Origin: Flavipsychrobacter stenotrophus
GTDB lineage: Bacteria; Bacteroidota; Bacteroidia; Chitinophagales; Chitinophagaceae
Direction: 5' to 3'
DNA: 16,792 bases
NCBI GenBank assembly: GCA_947371715.1
Contig: CANBQQ010000022.1
Span: forward strand, 1-16,792
How positions within the stretch are numbered: the stretch's first letter is position 1; every line of letters begins with the position of its first letter. Positions 7,324 through 14,541 of this stretch are shown here, one piece after another. The notes beneath the pieces are model-generated. The model ran no database searches. It had not been told where the DNA came from and saw only the letters and a list, made by a program, of their open reading frames with translations. The position numbers were made by a program, and so were the translations under genes.

Positions 7324-8226
7324 CTATCCATTAACCCGCTCTTTGTAGCGGAAGATAACCTGCTTTACATTGTTGACCTTGGTCGTACCAATTATCACTT
7401 CACAATCTGATGAGAAAAACCTGTATTCAAATTCATGGCAATCCTGATCCAGTAAAGCTCCGTTATTTTTATACAATAGTTTCTTAAGGTAAGATATCTT
7501 AGTGCCCAATGTTACTTTCTCAGGTATATTCACCACCTGCGATTTGTAACATTTTACAGGTACATCACCACCCGGCTCCTGGAACTTTTTAGTTACTTTG
7601 AACTCAGGAAAAAATACAGTGCGCTCTTTCAGCTTTCCGGCTGCGTTGTAGTAGAAGTTCTCTACGTGTACAACATCTTTATTATTATCATTGAGCCTTA
7701 TCTCCTTATAGCGCACATTGTTCTTATCGTAGTATGTCTTCGTATAAAACTCAACCCGGCCATTAAAGTAGGACACTTCACTCACTATAAAATCTCCGTT
7801 CTTATCAGTTGAGTAGTCATAGGTCTTCTTGAAATTGTTACTGTTTAGCCTATTGTCTTCGTACTGATAGATCTTCCTGTTCTTGTCATCATACTTGTAC
7901 TCTTTCATCACCTGCACAAGATTATCCTTGTACTCCTCGGTCTTCGCGAGCCTCTTTCTGGCATTGTAATAATTAGCAGTCTGATATTTATTGTTATCCC
8001 TGAATGGATAAGAAATAGTCAATGTAGCAGCACTATCCGGGGCGATAAAAGTTTTTGTACTATCTGCAAGATACAAGCGAAAACTGTCTGAATAGGTGTA
8101 GCTATAAGTATATTCATGAACGATCATTGCCGTTTTATAGGTTGTCCAACCACACTTGAAAGTAGACTGTGCCTGCAAGCTTAAGCCTTGCACCAACAAT
8201 AAAAACGTAATAAATAGTTTGTTCAT
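7324..8226 (-). CDS. Secreted protein of unknown function with YD-like repeats
   Basis: A 300-residue protein with a classical signal peptide (MNKLFITFLLLVQGLSLQAQ, cleavage probably after residue 18-20). The middle (about 85-215) consists of short strands rich in Tyr, Asp, Asn and Lys. Examples are EYKYDDKNRKIYQYEDN, TYDYSTDKNG, TYYDKNNVRYKEIRLND and FYYNAAGKLKERTVFF. Such units resemble the YD/RHS-like or MORN-like strand repeats of many Bacteroidota secreted proteins. Five cysteines occur in the mature part, one near the N-terminus and the others after residue 200. No C-terminal sorting domain for T9SS is evident. It follows the gld operon terminator and has its own -7-like box, so it is a separate unit. 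No function can be assigned. Confidence 0.7.
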   Translation of the reverse strand: MNKLFITFLLLVQGLSLQAQSTFKCGWTTYKTAMIVHEYTYSYTYSDSFRLYLADSTKTFIAPDSAATLTISYPFRDNNKYQTANYYNARKRLAKTEEYKDNLVQVMKEYKYDDKNRKIYQYEDNRLNSNNFKKTYDYSTDKNGDFIVSEVSYFNGRVEFYTKTYYDKNNVRYKEIRLNDNNKDVVHVENFYYNAAGKLKERTVFFPEFKVTKKFQEPGGDVPVKCYKSQVVNIPEKVTLGTKISYLKKLLYKNNGALLDQDCHEFEYRFFSSDCEVIIGTTKVNNVKQVIFRYKERVNG

Positions 8227-8276
8227 CTATATTATTTAGGATACCGGTACAATATCGACATTAATGAAAACAGCCG

Positions 8277-8284
8277 CAAAACTA
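8277..8284 (-). promoter_or_regulatory. Putative -7 promoter box for the YD-like secreted protein
   Basis: TAGTTTTG on the minus strand matches TAnnTTTG exactly and would start a transcript near 8270, about 44 nt before the ATG at 8226. No clear TTG is found at the -33 distance; the nearest is a TTAC about 23 nt upstream. The call rests on the -7 box and on its place just after the gld terminator. Confidence 0.4.
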
Positions 8285-8338
8285 TTTAATAACACTATGT
8301 GGATATTGTAATTAGCGGCAACTATTGATCCAAAATAA

Positions 8339-8366
8339 AAAGGTGTGTCTTTACAGACACACCTTT
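8339..8366 (-). terminator. Intrinsic terminator of the gldKLMN operon
   Basis: A perfect 12-bp stem (8339-8350, AAAGGTGTGTCT, with 8355-8366, AGACACACCTTT) closes a 4-nt loop. On the minus strand it is followed by TTATTTTGG, and the stem's own final Ts add to the tract. It begins 20 nt after the gldN stop codon. This is the clearest terminator in the window. Confidence 0.88.
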
Positions 8367-8385
8367 CATAAATATCATTTCAGTA

Positions 8386-9402
8386 TTAAGAGAATTTCCA
8401 GAGGTTCCTCTTGTAACGTGCGATCTCACGCTCGATACGATTAGATTCCTTGATCTGGCGCTCTCTGTCAGGATACTTATCCTTGATCCTCATGTTCGCA
8501 GGATTTGATTCCTTTGTGATGACAGACTTAAATGCACGCTGAATAAAGATATCATCATAGCTGATGTTGTAAATATCCCTTTGCGGATCAACAACTTCTC
8601 TTGCTGCAAACAATGCACGGCACTGCTTGAAGTTAAGATAGAAAGGATGCGTATCTCCGATGTCAACACCAGTTGTGGTCTTGTTCTTCTTCAATGGGCC
8701 TATGCCGATGATCTCAGTAACTACACGACCACGTACCTTATCAAAGAATATATCTTCCTTGAGCTCGAACTTAGTAACTGAATCCGGGTTGAAATCATTC
8801 AAAACAGTTTTAGTACCTGTCATCTCACCGGTTGTAGTGTCGGTAAGCGTAACGATAGAACTGTCGCGGAAACGGCCCATTACCTTAACATAGCTTAATT
8901 TCTTTTTGAAGTTCTCGTCTTCATAAGCAACCAGCTTACCGGCCTTGATACCATCCATGATGAACTGTATCAAAGTTTCGTTAGGGATAGAGAAGATCCT
9001 GTTCTCAGAATCTGTTGTAGTGATCTCTCTCCAGATACGCTTGTAGAACTTTACAGTATTCTTATCTTCCTTCGGAAAAGGAAATGGCTTTGCACCTCTA
9101 AGCGTTGACAATTTGATGTAACCATCCGTTGGCTTAGCTGTATCCAATACTATAGCTGTGAAGTCGAAAGAATCTGCTTCTGCAACAATTCCATCAGATG
9201 TAGCAATACCGGTATCCTCAGCAGGGATACCTGCATCGGCCACTGGCGCCGGAGGCGGAGGAGTAGCATCTGTTGTTGATGCACCCGGGGTAGTTTTTTC
9301 AGTTTTAGCAGGCTTCTTTTTCTTCTTCTTCTGAGCCATAACATCACTGCTGATGCCAACACATAAAAGAACCAGAACTGCAAAGATTATACTCTTCTTC
9401 AT
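8386..9402 (-). CDS. gldN: Type IX secretion system ring protein GldN (PorN)
   Basis: GldN forms, with GldK, the periplasmic ring under the outer membrane that links the T9SS motor to the translocon. The protein has 338 residues from the ATG at 9402, close to the 320-odd of known GldN. It begins with a signal peptide (MKKSIIFAVLVLLCVG ... VMAQ, cleaved near residue 24). A Lys-run and Pro/Thr/Ala-rich linker follows (about 25-70). The conserved domain holds GYIKLSTLRGAKPFPFPKED, the FYKRIWREI segment and FNPDSVTKFELKEDIFFDK. The reading frame is open to a TTG at 9423, directly after the gldM stop, but the signal peptide and an ATG support 9402. It is last in the operon, with the terminator 20 nt downstream. 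Confidence 0.93.
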   Translation of the reverse strand: MKKSIIFAVLVLLCVGISSDVMAQKKKKKKPAKTEKTTPGASTTDATPPPPAPVADAGIPAEDTGIATSDGIVAEADSFDFTAIVLDTAKPTDGYIKLSTLRGAKPFPFPKEDKNTVKFYKRIWREITTTDSENRIFSIPNETLIQFIMDGIKAGKLVAYEDENFKKKLSYVKVMGRFRDSSIVTLTDTTTGEMTGTKTVLNDFNPDSVTKFELKEDIFFDKVRGRVVTEIIGIGPLKKNKTTTGVDIGDTHPFYLNFKQCRALFAAREVVDPQRDIYNISYDDIFIQRAFKSVITKESNPANMRIKDKYPDRERQIKESNRIEREIARYKRNLWKFS

Positions 9403-9423
9403 AAAAAATAATTTAATATTCAA

Positions 9424-10968
9424 TTACTGCACAGTAAATATGATCGGTTCCAAAGGACGTTTGATACCGTCAGGACCTGTTGCAAAAATTTCGTCAAAAT
9501 AAACCTTAGTACCAGCTATTGCACCTGTCAGAGCTGCTTTCATTGGCGCTGTAAGCATCATGTTGCTTGACTCCAGGATCTGTGGATCCTGACGTGGCTT
9601 CTGAACATACAACTTGAAGTGACCGATAACAAACTTAGTATCAAATTCGAAATCTTCCAATGCTGCAAATATCCTGTCAGCAGAAGTAAGCTGAGCGCGC
9701 GGTACATTACCACCACCCTTTCCTGCAAACTTAGCGTGGGGAGAAGGCAAGCGCTTGCAACGGAAATCTGATTCGCCAAGCTTAACCTGCTTGCCGGTAC
9801 CATCTTCACCGAAGATACTCACCTTTACAGTACCTGAAGTAGTTACATTTACAAGGTACTTACCAGGTGCACCTGCACTCTTAGCAGAACCTGCACTCAT
9901 GGTTATTTTCAACTTTTCAGCTGGCGTACCTGGTGCAGAAACTGATACCGGGTTATCCAAACCAATGTAGAAAACGTTCATCTTGTCAGGAGATACTACT
10001 GCAGATGGCTTAGCAACACGGTAAGAAACTTCCGGTGTTTTCCATTCACCAATTGAACCATCAGCTTTCTTCATGTGAAGCGTAGCAGACCATTTGAATT
10101 CACCTTCGTGTGAAGTGTTAACTGTATAAGTACCCTTACCACCTGTAACATTCAATTTCTGACCACCAACAGTGATATCAGGATTCAATGAATTACTGAA
10201 TGCTGTAAGGAAAACTTCAGCAGAATATGGCTGACCTACCAATACGTAACTGCTGGTTGTAGGTACAGCAAGTGCCGCATACTGATCCAATACGAGGTCA
10301 GTTTTTGTAACATCACCCAGGATCTTCTTGATCGCTTCAGACTCGGTAGTCTTAAGGTCAGCTTCGATCTTAGTCAATGCTGTGAACGCTGCTGTCAAAG
10401 GAATACCATCACCAAAATAGGTATCAGCCCATTCCTTCTGCAATTCGCCTTTTCTTTTCAACGGATCATCAGCATTCAAAGCCATTTTAAAGCCCGGACG
10501 ATCTTTTTCATCCAATTGAGCAAGGATCAGTGCTTTTGTTTCAGCGATCTTCTTTTTCAATTCTTTTGCACGACCGTGAAGGATCATGACGTTTGGAGAA
10601 ATTTCAACGTTATCGCGCTGTTTGTAATCACCTTCTGCTTCGTCAAAACCACCGCACTCTTTTTCAAATATTGCTTTGGTATCTGTAATATACTTATCAA
10701 GATCAGCAACTGCTGCCTTTACTTTCTGCGCTTTATCCCAGAATGGTTTAGCACGCGTTGGGTCATCTTTAAGTGTTGATGCTGCAAATGATGCAAAAGC
10801 CTTATCAATAGATGTCTGAACATTGCTAGTAGATGCCTCAAGGCCTACAGTCAGATTTCTGAATGATTGAAGAACTTTTTCGGTTACTGTAGTAGCTGCA
10901 AGACCAAGCAATACTAGATACAATATACCCATCATTTTTTGCCGGGGGGTTTCATTTACTCCTGCCAT
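9424..10968 (-). CDS. gldM: Type IX secretion motor protein GldM (PorM)
   Basis: GldM forms with GldL the proton-driven rotary motor of the T9SS and of gliding. Its large periplasmic part reaches up to the GldK/GldN ring. The 514-residue length equals the known family size (about 513). The N-terminus has the family start (TPRQKMMGILYLVLLG) with the single membrane helix at about 12-29 and Glu30 at its end. Next come a helical domain (about 35-220, with LQKEWADTYFGDGIPL) and three beta-rich domains, including SYVLVGQPYSAEVFLTAF. The last ends PLEPIIFTVQ. It starts 37 nt after gldL and its stop lies 21 nt before the gldN ATG. All expected regions are intact. Confidence 0.95.
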   Translation of the reverse strand: MAGVNETPRQKMMGILYLVLLGLAATTVTEKVLQSFRNLTVGLEASTSNVQTSIDKAFASFAASTLKDDPTRAKPFWDKAQKVKAAVADLDKYITDTKAIFEKECGGFDEAEGDYKQRDNVEISPNVMILHGRAKELKKKIAETKALILAQLDEKDRPGFKMALNADDPLKRKGELQKEWADTYFGDGIPLTAAFTALTKIEADLKTTESEAIKKILGDVTKTDLVLDQYAALAVPTTSSYVLVGQPYSAEVFLTAFSNSLNPDITVGGQKLNVTGGKGTYTVNTSHEGEFKWSATLHMKKADGSIGEWKTPEVSYRVAKPSAVVSPDKMNVFYIGLDNPVSVSAPGTPAEKLKITMSAGSAKSAGAPGKYLVNVTTSGTVKVSIFGEDGTGKQVKLGESDFRCKRLPSPHAKFAGKGGGNVPRAQLTSADRIFAALEDFEFDTKFVIGHFKLYVQKPRQDPQILESSNMMLTAPMKAALTGAIAGTKVYFDEIFATGPDGIKRPLEPIIFTVQ

Positions 10969-11005
10969 GCTTTATAATTAGTTTTATTGAAATAATGGGA
11001 TTAGA

Positions 11006-11752
11006 TTAGTTCTTTCTGAATGCATCAAGCTGCGCCTGATATACCTTGCTCAGATCAGTGATATTCTTGTTGTAAGCCTTCATACCGTTAGTAGCAGCTT
11101 CAAATTCCTTCAACATAGACTGAGAAGAAACAGTCATTGAATTGATAGCCTGAAGTGTCTTGCTGAACGTGTCGAAGCTTGCATTCACTTCAGTCATGTT
11201 CTTAGCATAAACCTGCATACCCTTGCTTGCAGTTTCGAAATCCTTCAACATTGTAGATGAAGCAACTGACATTTGGTTGATGGACTGTAAAGTCTTACCA
11301 AATGCATCGAAGCTTGTACCGATAGCAGAAACGTTATCGCGGAACTTCTTGATGTCGCCTGTAGCAGCTTCAATTTCCTTGAACATGTTCTGAGCTATAG
11401 CACCAGTGTTAGCCACTGCATTAACTGACTCAACTGTTTTATTGAACTGCTCAAATCCTTTGCTCAATTTCTGAATTACTGCAGGGCTGATAGCAGTTGC
11501 CAACAGATCATCAAGACCTGAATCTTTCTTCTTATCATCATGAGCATCAGCAGGTGCAGCATCTGAACCTATTGCTGCAAATCCCATTATCGCGAACAAT
11601 ACTGACTCCGTCAAAAGACCGACAGCGATCATGATCTCACCACCCTTTAAGTGAAGGATCTTGAACATCAAACCAACGATAACGACACTCGCACCCCATG
11701 AGATGACTGAATTAAGACCTATTTTTTTGCTTTTTTGAGGATTACTGCTCAT
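11006..11752 (-). CDS. gldL: Type IX secretion motor protein GldL (PorL)
   Basis: GldL is the inner-membrane, proton-conducting stator-like partner of GldM. Two membrane helices occupy about 16-34 and 39-61. The charged residues known in the family are present: Lys31 and His34 in FKILHLKGG and Glu49 in GLLTESVLF. This Glu matches the essential membrane glutamate of Flavobacterium johnsoniae GldL. The cytoplasmic part is 248 residues minus the helices, somewhat longer than the roughly 215-residue reference protein. It consists of 45-residue repeats (116-160, 161-205, 206-248 partial) with units such as MLKDFETASKGM and SFDTFSKTLQAIN, preceded by a half unit. The repeats look like amphipathic helices or coiled coil. 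The gene lies 71 nt after gldK. Confidence 0.94.
   Translation of the reverse strand: MSSNPQKSKKIGLNSVISWGASVVIVGLMFKILHLKGGEIMIAVGLLTESVLFAIMGFAAIGSDAAPADAHDDKKKDSGLDDLLATAISPAVIQKLSKGFEQFNKTVESVNAVANTGAIAQNMFKEIEAATGDIKKFRDNVSAIGTSFDAFGKTLQSINQMSVASSTMLKDFETASKGMQVYAKNMTEVNASFDTFSKTLQAINSMTVSSQSMLKEFEAATNGMKAYNKNITDLSKVYQAQLDAFRKN
11009..11407 (-). repeat. Three 135-bp tandem repeats in gldL
   Basis: Units lie at 11407-11273, 11272-11138 and 11137-11009 (the last diverges at its end). They encode 45-residue repeats in the cytoplasmic tail. The second and third are most alike, for example MLKDFETASKGMQVYAKN with MLKEFEAATNGMKAYNKN. A half unit (GFEQFNKTVESVNA, residues 99-112) comes before them, so the tail probably grew by duplication. 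Confidence 0.75.
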
Positions 11753-11823
11753 AATTCAATAAATTTTAATGGATTAATTTAATTTTAGAGGATGTAATAA
11801 AGGTTATTGTACTTAGTTGAGAT

Positions 11824-13398
11824 TTATTTCTTTTTAGATTTTTTACGTGTAGCGGTCATTTTGCTCAGAATTTCCGGAGCACCCATTACACACCTGAATC
11901 CTATATAGCTATGTGCAGTTTCCTGTAGTTCATAAGCACGTGCATATGGTCCAAGATCTTTCGCGGGGCTGTTAAATGAACCACCACGAATTACTTTACG
12001 CCTCATTGGCTCACCGTCTGTAGAATCTGCATCGTAAGACAATACAGGGTTTACATCAGATACAAAAGCGAAAGTAGACGGGCTGTATGCATCTTTTGTC
12101 CACTCAGCAACGTTTCCGCTCATACAATAGATACCAAATTCGTTAGGAGTGTAAGACATTACCGGAACAGTAAATGCTGAACCATCACCTGTCAATTCAC
12201 CTTCATCCTGCTTAAAGTTTGCAGTAAGACCTTTCTTGTCAGAACCAACAACATTGTTTTCATCAGCAACAATCGGATCGTAGAACAAAGCATTGCTATC
12301 TACCTGAAGTGCTGCTGAATTATCAACAGTCTTTGCTGCGGTTGATGTCCAGCTTGAATTTGGATCGTCGTTTACAGCAGGAGTAGTTGCGGCATCAGTA
12401 GTAGCAGGCTTTTCTTCCGCAGCTGCTTTCTTCTTTTTACCTTTTTTCTCTTCTTTAGCTTCTTCTTTTTTCTCTTCTACCGGAGCCGCCTTAGCAACCG
12501 CCTTCATATCTTGCTGTGCAGCATATACCCACTGTGCTTCTGATGGCAGGCTATATGAAAGGTGGTAACTCTTCATGTAGTCAGCTACATTACTGAAGCT
12601 GCTGGCATTCTGAGAACGCCAGTAAGTGAAGGCATTTGCCTGTGGCCATGTTACACCTACAACCGGGTAATCCTCATATGGTTCGCTGGTAAAGTAATTT
12701 TCAACCAATATGTCTGTCTGTGCATTAGGAAAATCCTTTGCCCATATTTCTTCGTCAGGGAAAACATTTACTGTAGCAGTAGCATAAGATCCAACTTTCA
12801 ATTTTGGATTTGTACCTGCTGATCTAAGGTATCTGTAAGTAAAGAAGATTGAATCTCTCTTTACCTGACCTTTTTCGTCCAGCATTGGCTTCAGCCTCTC
12901 TTTGTAGTCTTCGTTCTCAAAAAGAGACTTGTGATCTACACGAGCCCAGTTGATACGCCTAAGAGGACCATTGCTTACTGCAGCAACAGGAGCAGGACTA
13001 GTCGAATCTCCTGGCTTTACTTCAGCAGTTTTTGGTTCGTCCTTATTATCCTTAAAGAATTTATCTTCATCTTTCAGGTACTTAGTAATTGCAATTGAGT
13101 CAACAACCCACTCAATGAACTGCCTGTACTGCTGATTGGTAACCTCGGTCTTATCAATGAAATAAGAACTCAAACTTACTTTCTTTACAGAGTTGCTGTC
13201 TGATGCCTGCTGACTATACTTGATAATAGTCGTACCACCCGGAACATACACCATTCCCGGAGGCGCAGACAGCTTTGATTGCTCGTATGGCACAACAGGA
13301 CGAATGCGAGATTCGGTATGCTGTGCACTAGCGTAATGAGACAAAGAAGATGCCGTTAGGAATAATGACAATGCAAAATAAGTACTCTTCATATTCAT
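11824..13398 (-). CDS. gldK: Type IX secretion ring protein GldK (PorK), FGE-sulfatase fold
   Basis: GldK builds the periplasmic T9SS ring with GldN. The protein has 524 residues. A signal peptide (FALSLFLTASSLSHYASAQ, cleaved near 25) is followed by the formylglycine-generating-enzyme-like domain. Its marks are GMVYVPGG (48-55), SYFIDKTEVTNQQYRQFI (78-95), VVGVTWPQANAF (246-257), LPSEAQW (284-290), CMSGNVAEW (425-433), RGGSFN (471-476) and IGFRC (499-503). Characterised GldK and PorK are outer-membrane lipoproteins, but no cysteine occurs here before residue 425. A charged low-complexity insert (299-361) and a Lys-rich C-terminus (518-524) are further additions. The start could also be the ATG at 13392. 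It is the first gene of gldKLMN. Confidence 0.93.
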   Translation of the reverse strand: MNMKSTYFALSLFLTASSLSHYASAQHTESRIRPVVPYEQSKLSAPPGMVYVPGGTTIIKYSQQASDSNSVKKVSLSSYFIDKTEVTNQQYRQFIEWVVDSIAITKYLKDEDKFFKDNKDEPKTAEVKPGDSTSPAPVAAVSNGPLRRINWARVDHKSLFENEDYKERLKPMLDEKGQVKRDSIFFTYRYLRSAGTNPKLKVGSYATATVNVFPDEEIWAKDFPNAQTDILVENYFTSEPYEDYPVVGVTWPQANAFTYWRSQNASSFSNVADYMKSYHLSYSLPSEAQWVYAAQQDMKAVAKAAPVEEKKEEAKEEKKGKKKKAAAEEKPATTDAATTPAVNDDPNSSWTSTAAKTVDNSAALQVDSNALFYDPIVADENNVVGSDKKGLTANFKQDEGELTGDGSAFTVPVMSYTPNEFGIYCMSGNVAEWTKDAYSPSTFAFVSDVNPVLSYDADSTDGEPMRRKVIRGGSFNSPAKDLGPYARAYELQETAHSYIGFRCVMGAPEILSKMTATRKKSKKK

Positions 13399-13770
13399 AC
13401 TAATTTTATTTAGTAAAGATTTTATATCTAATTCGTATTTAAAAATAAAAAAGTCGGAAACGCAATATAATCAAAGGTTTCGCGGCCTTTATGTAAGGAA
13501 GGAATATTGAAAAAACTGACCAGAAACACACTCACTACCACCGTTAAAACAATAATAACCAAACAAAAACAGTACTCTGTTTTCGTTGCTTACCTACCCT
13601 AGTTGCCGTAAAGATAAATAATGAAATTGGAATAGTAAAGAAAATTTATAAAAATTGGACGTAATCGGGCGGTAGAGCGGAATTATCTTTGGTCAACTCT
13701 ATTGCCAAAGCAAACTAATACCTATAAAAAAAATGACGGAAATCAGTATTAACAATACTTTGGCCCTAAT
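13399..13770 (-). other. Long AT-rich untranslated leader of gldK (predicted)
   Basis: If the promoter at 13776-13805 is used, about 370 nt of untranslated RNA precede gldK. The stretch has no open reading frame of note on either strand. It contains small hairpins at 13745-13759 (AGTATT with AATACT, 3-nt loop, then a T8 run 11 nt downstream on the minus strand) and 13566-13583 (AAAACAG with CTGTTTT, 4-nt loop). I see no known riboswitch. A weaker promoter-like pair (TTTA, 19 nt, TATCTTTA at 13616-13609) inside it could give a shorter leader. Confidence 0.4.
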
Positions 13771-13775
13771 CTCAT

Positions 13776-13805
13776 CAAATTTACCTGTTGTGAATAAGCT
13801 GTCAA
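13776..13805 (-). promoter_or_regulatory. Predicted promoter of the gldKLMN operon
   Basis: TTG (13805-13803) and TAAATTTG (13783-13776) are separated by exactly 19 nt on the minus strand, a full match to the Bacteroidota TTG(N19)TAnnTTTG pattern. It lies after the trxA terminator and is the best match upstream of gldK, although about 370 nt away from it. Confidence 0.5.
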
Positions 13806-13976
13806 TAACACAAAATAATTTTATTGTTAAGCATTAATTTAAAACTACTTATCGATAACATATTTATACATCTCGTTATTTTAACTGCAGGTTATTAAAA
13901 ACATAACCCTCCCGCCTCAAGGTCTGATTCGCTCTGTAACTCAAAAAAATCAATCAAATTACCAATAAGAGACTAG

Positions 13977-14011
13977 TAAGCCCTCCTAACATTATATGCG
14001 AGGAGGGCTTA
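13977..14011 (-). terminator. Probable terminator of trxA
   Basis: A perfect 11-bp GC-rich inverted repeat (13977-13987, TAAGCCCTCCT, with 14001-14011, AGGAGGGCTTA) encloses a 13-nt loop and begins 40 nt past the trxA stop. The downstream T-run on the minus strand is poor, so termination efficiency is uncertain, but stem strength and position fit. Confidence 0.65.
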
Positions 14012-14050
14012 AGTACAAACTAACCTATTCTTTTGCAGGTCTAAAGAAAA

Positions 14051-14371
14051 TTAAGCTATCAGCTTCTGTATTTTCTTATCAAATACATTCTTTGGTGCTG
14101 CGCCCAATTGCTTGTCTACAACCTTACCATCTTTAATGAATAATACACATGGTATGCTGGTGATACCGTAGTTAACTGATACGTTAGGATTCTCATCCAC
14201 GTTAAGCTTACCTACATTGATCTTGCCTTCATATTCTTTAGACAAAGCATCGATGGTTGGGCCTAACTGCAAACACGGACCACACCATGGTGCCCAGAAA
14301 TCTACTACGGTCAATTTGTCTGCCTTTAATACGTCCGCTTCGAAATTCGAATCGGTATATACTGCTGCCAT
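14051..14371 (-). CDS. trxA: Thioredoxin
   Basis: A 106-residue cytoplasmic thioredoxin, full family length. The active site WCGPC has redox Cys30 and Cys33 within VVDFWAPWCGPC. The buried Asp of the family is Asp24, and the cis-proline is Pro74 in SIPC. The residue after the cis-proline is Cys75, where thioredoxins usually have Thr. The protein would reduce disulfides in ribonucleotide reductase, peroxiredoxins and similar targets, using thioredoxin reductase. It lies 170 nt downstream of dnaE and has its own promoter and terminator. The ATG at 14371 is the only start that gives the normal N-terminus. Confidence 0.94.
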   Translation of the reverse strand: MAAVYTDSNFEADVLKADKLTVVDFWAPWCGPCLQLGPTIDALSKEYEGKINVGKLNVDENPNVSVNYGITSIPCVLFIKDGKVVDKQLGAAPKNVFDKKIQKLIA

Positions 14372-14411
14372 ATTCTATGTTTTTAAAATTGTTTATGTTG
14401 TTTTGAAAGCA

Positions 14412-14443
14412 CAAAGTTAATTCATTAATCGACGGGGTGTAAA
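14412..14443 (-). promoter_or_regulatory. Predicted promoter of trxA
   Basis: TAACTTTG (14419-14412, minus strand) matches the Bacteroidota -7 box exactly. TTTA (14443-14440) lies 20 nt upstream, one base off the usual TTTG. A transcript would start near 14405, giving a leader of about 34 nt before the trxA ATG. Confidence 0.6.
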
Positions 14444-14541
14444 TAGTTTGGTATAATAGTAGTATAAGGTATTCACATAGTTACTAACAATTTAACTTTT
14501 GCTGATAAGGCCTATCTACGAAGCGAATATCATATTAACAA

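Noticed and set aside
13655..13691. Plus-strand TTG and TATCTTTG, a possible antisense promoter in the gldK leader
   Set aside because: The -7 box is exact but the spacer is 26 nt, longer than usual, and no gene or clear RNA follows.
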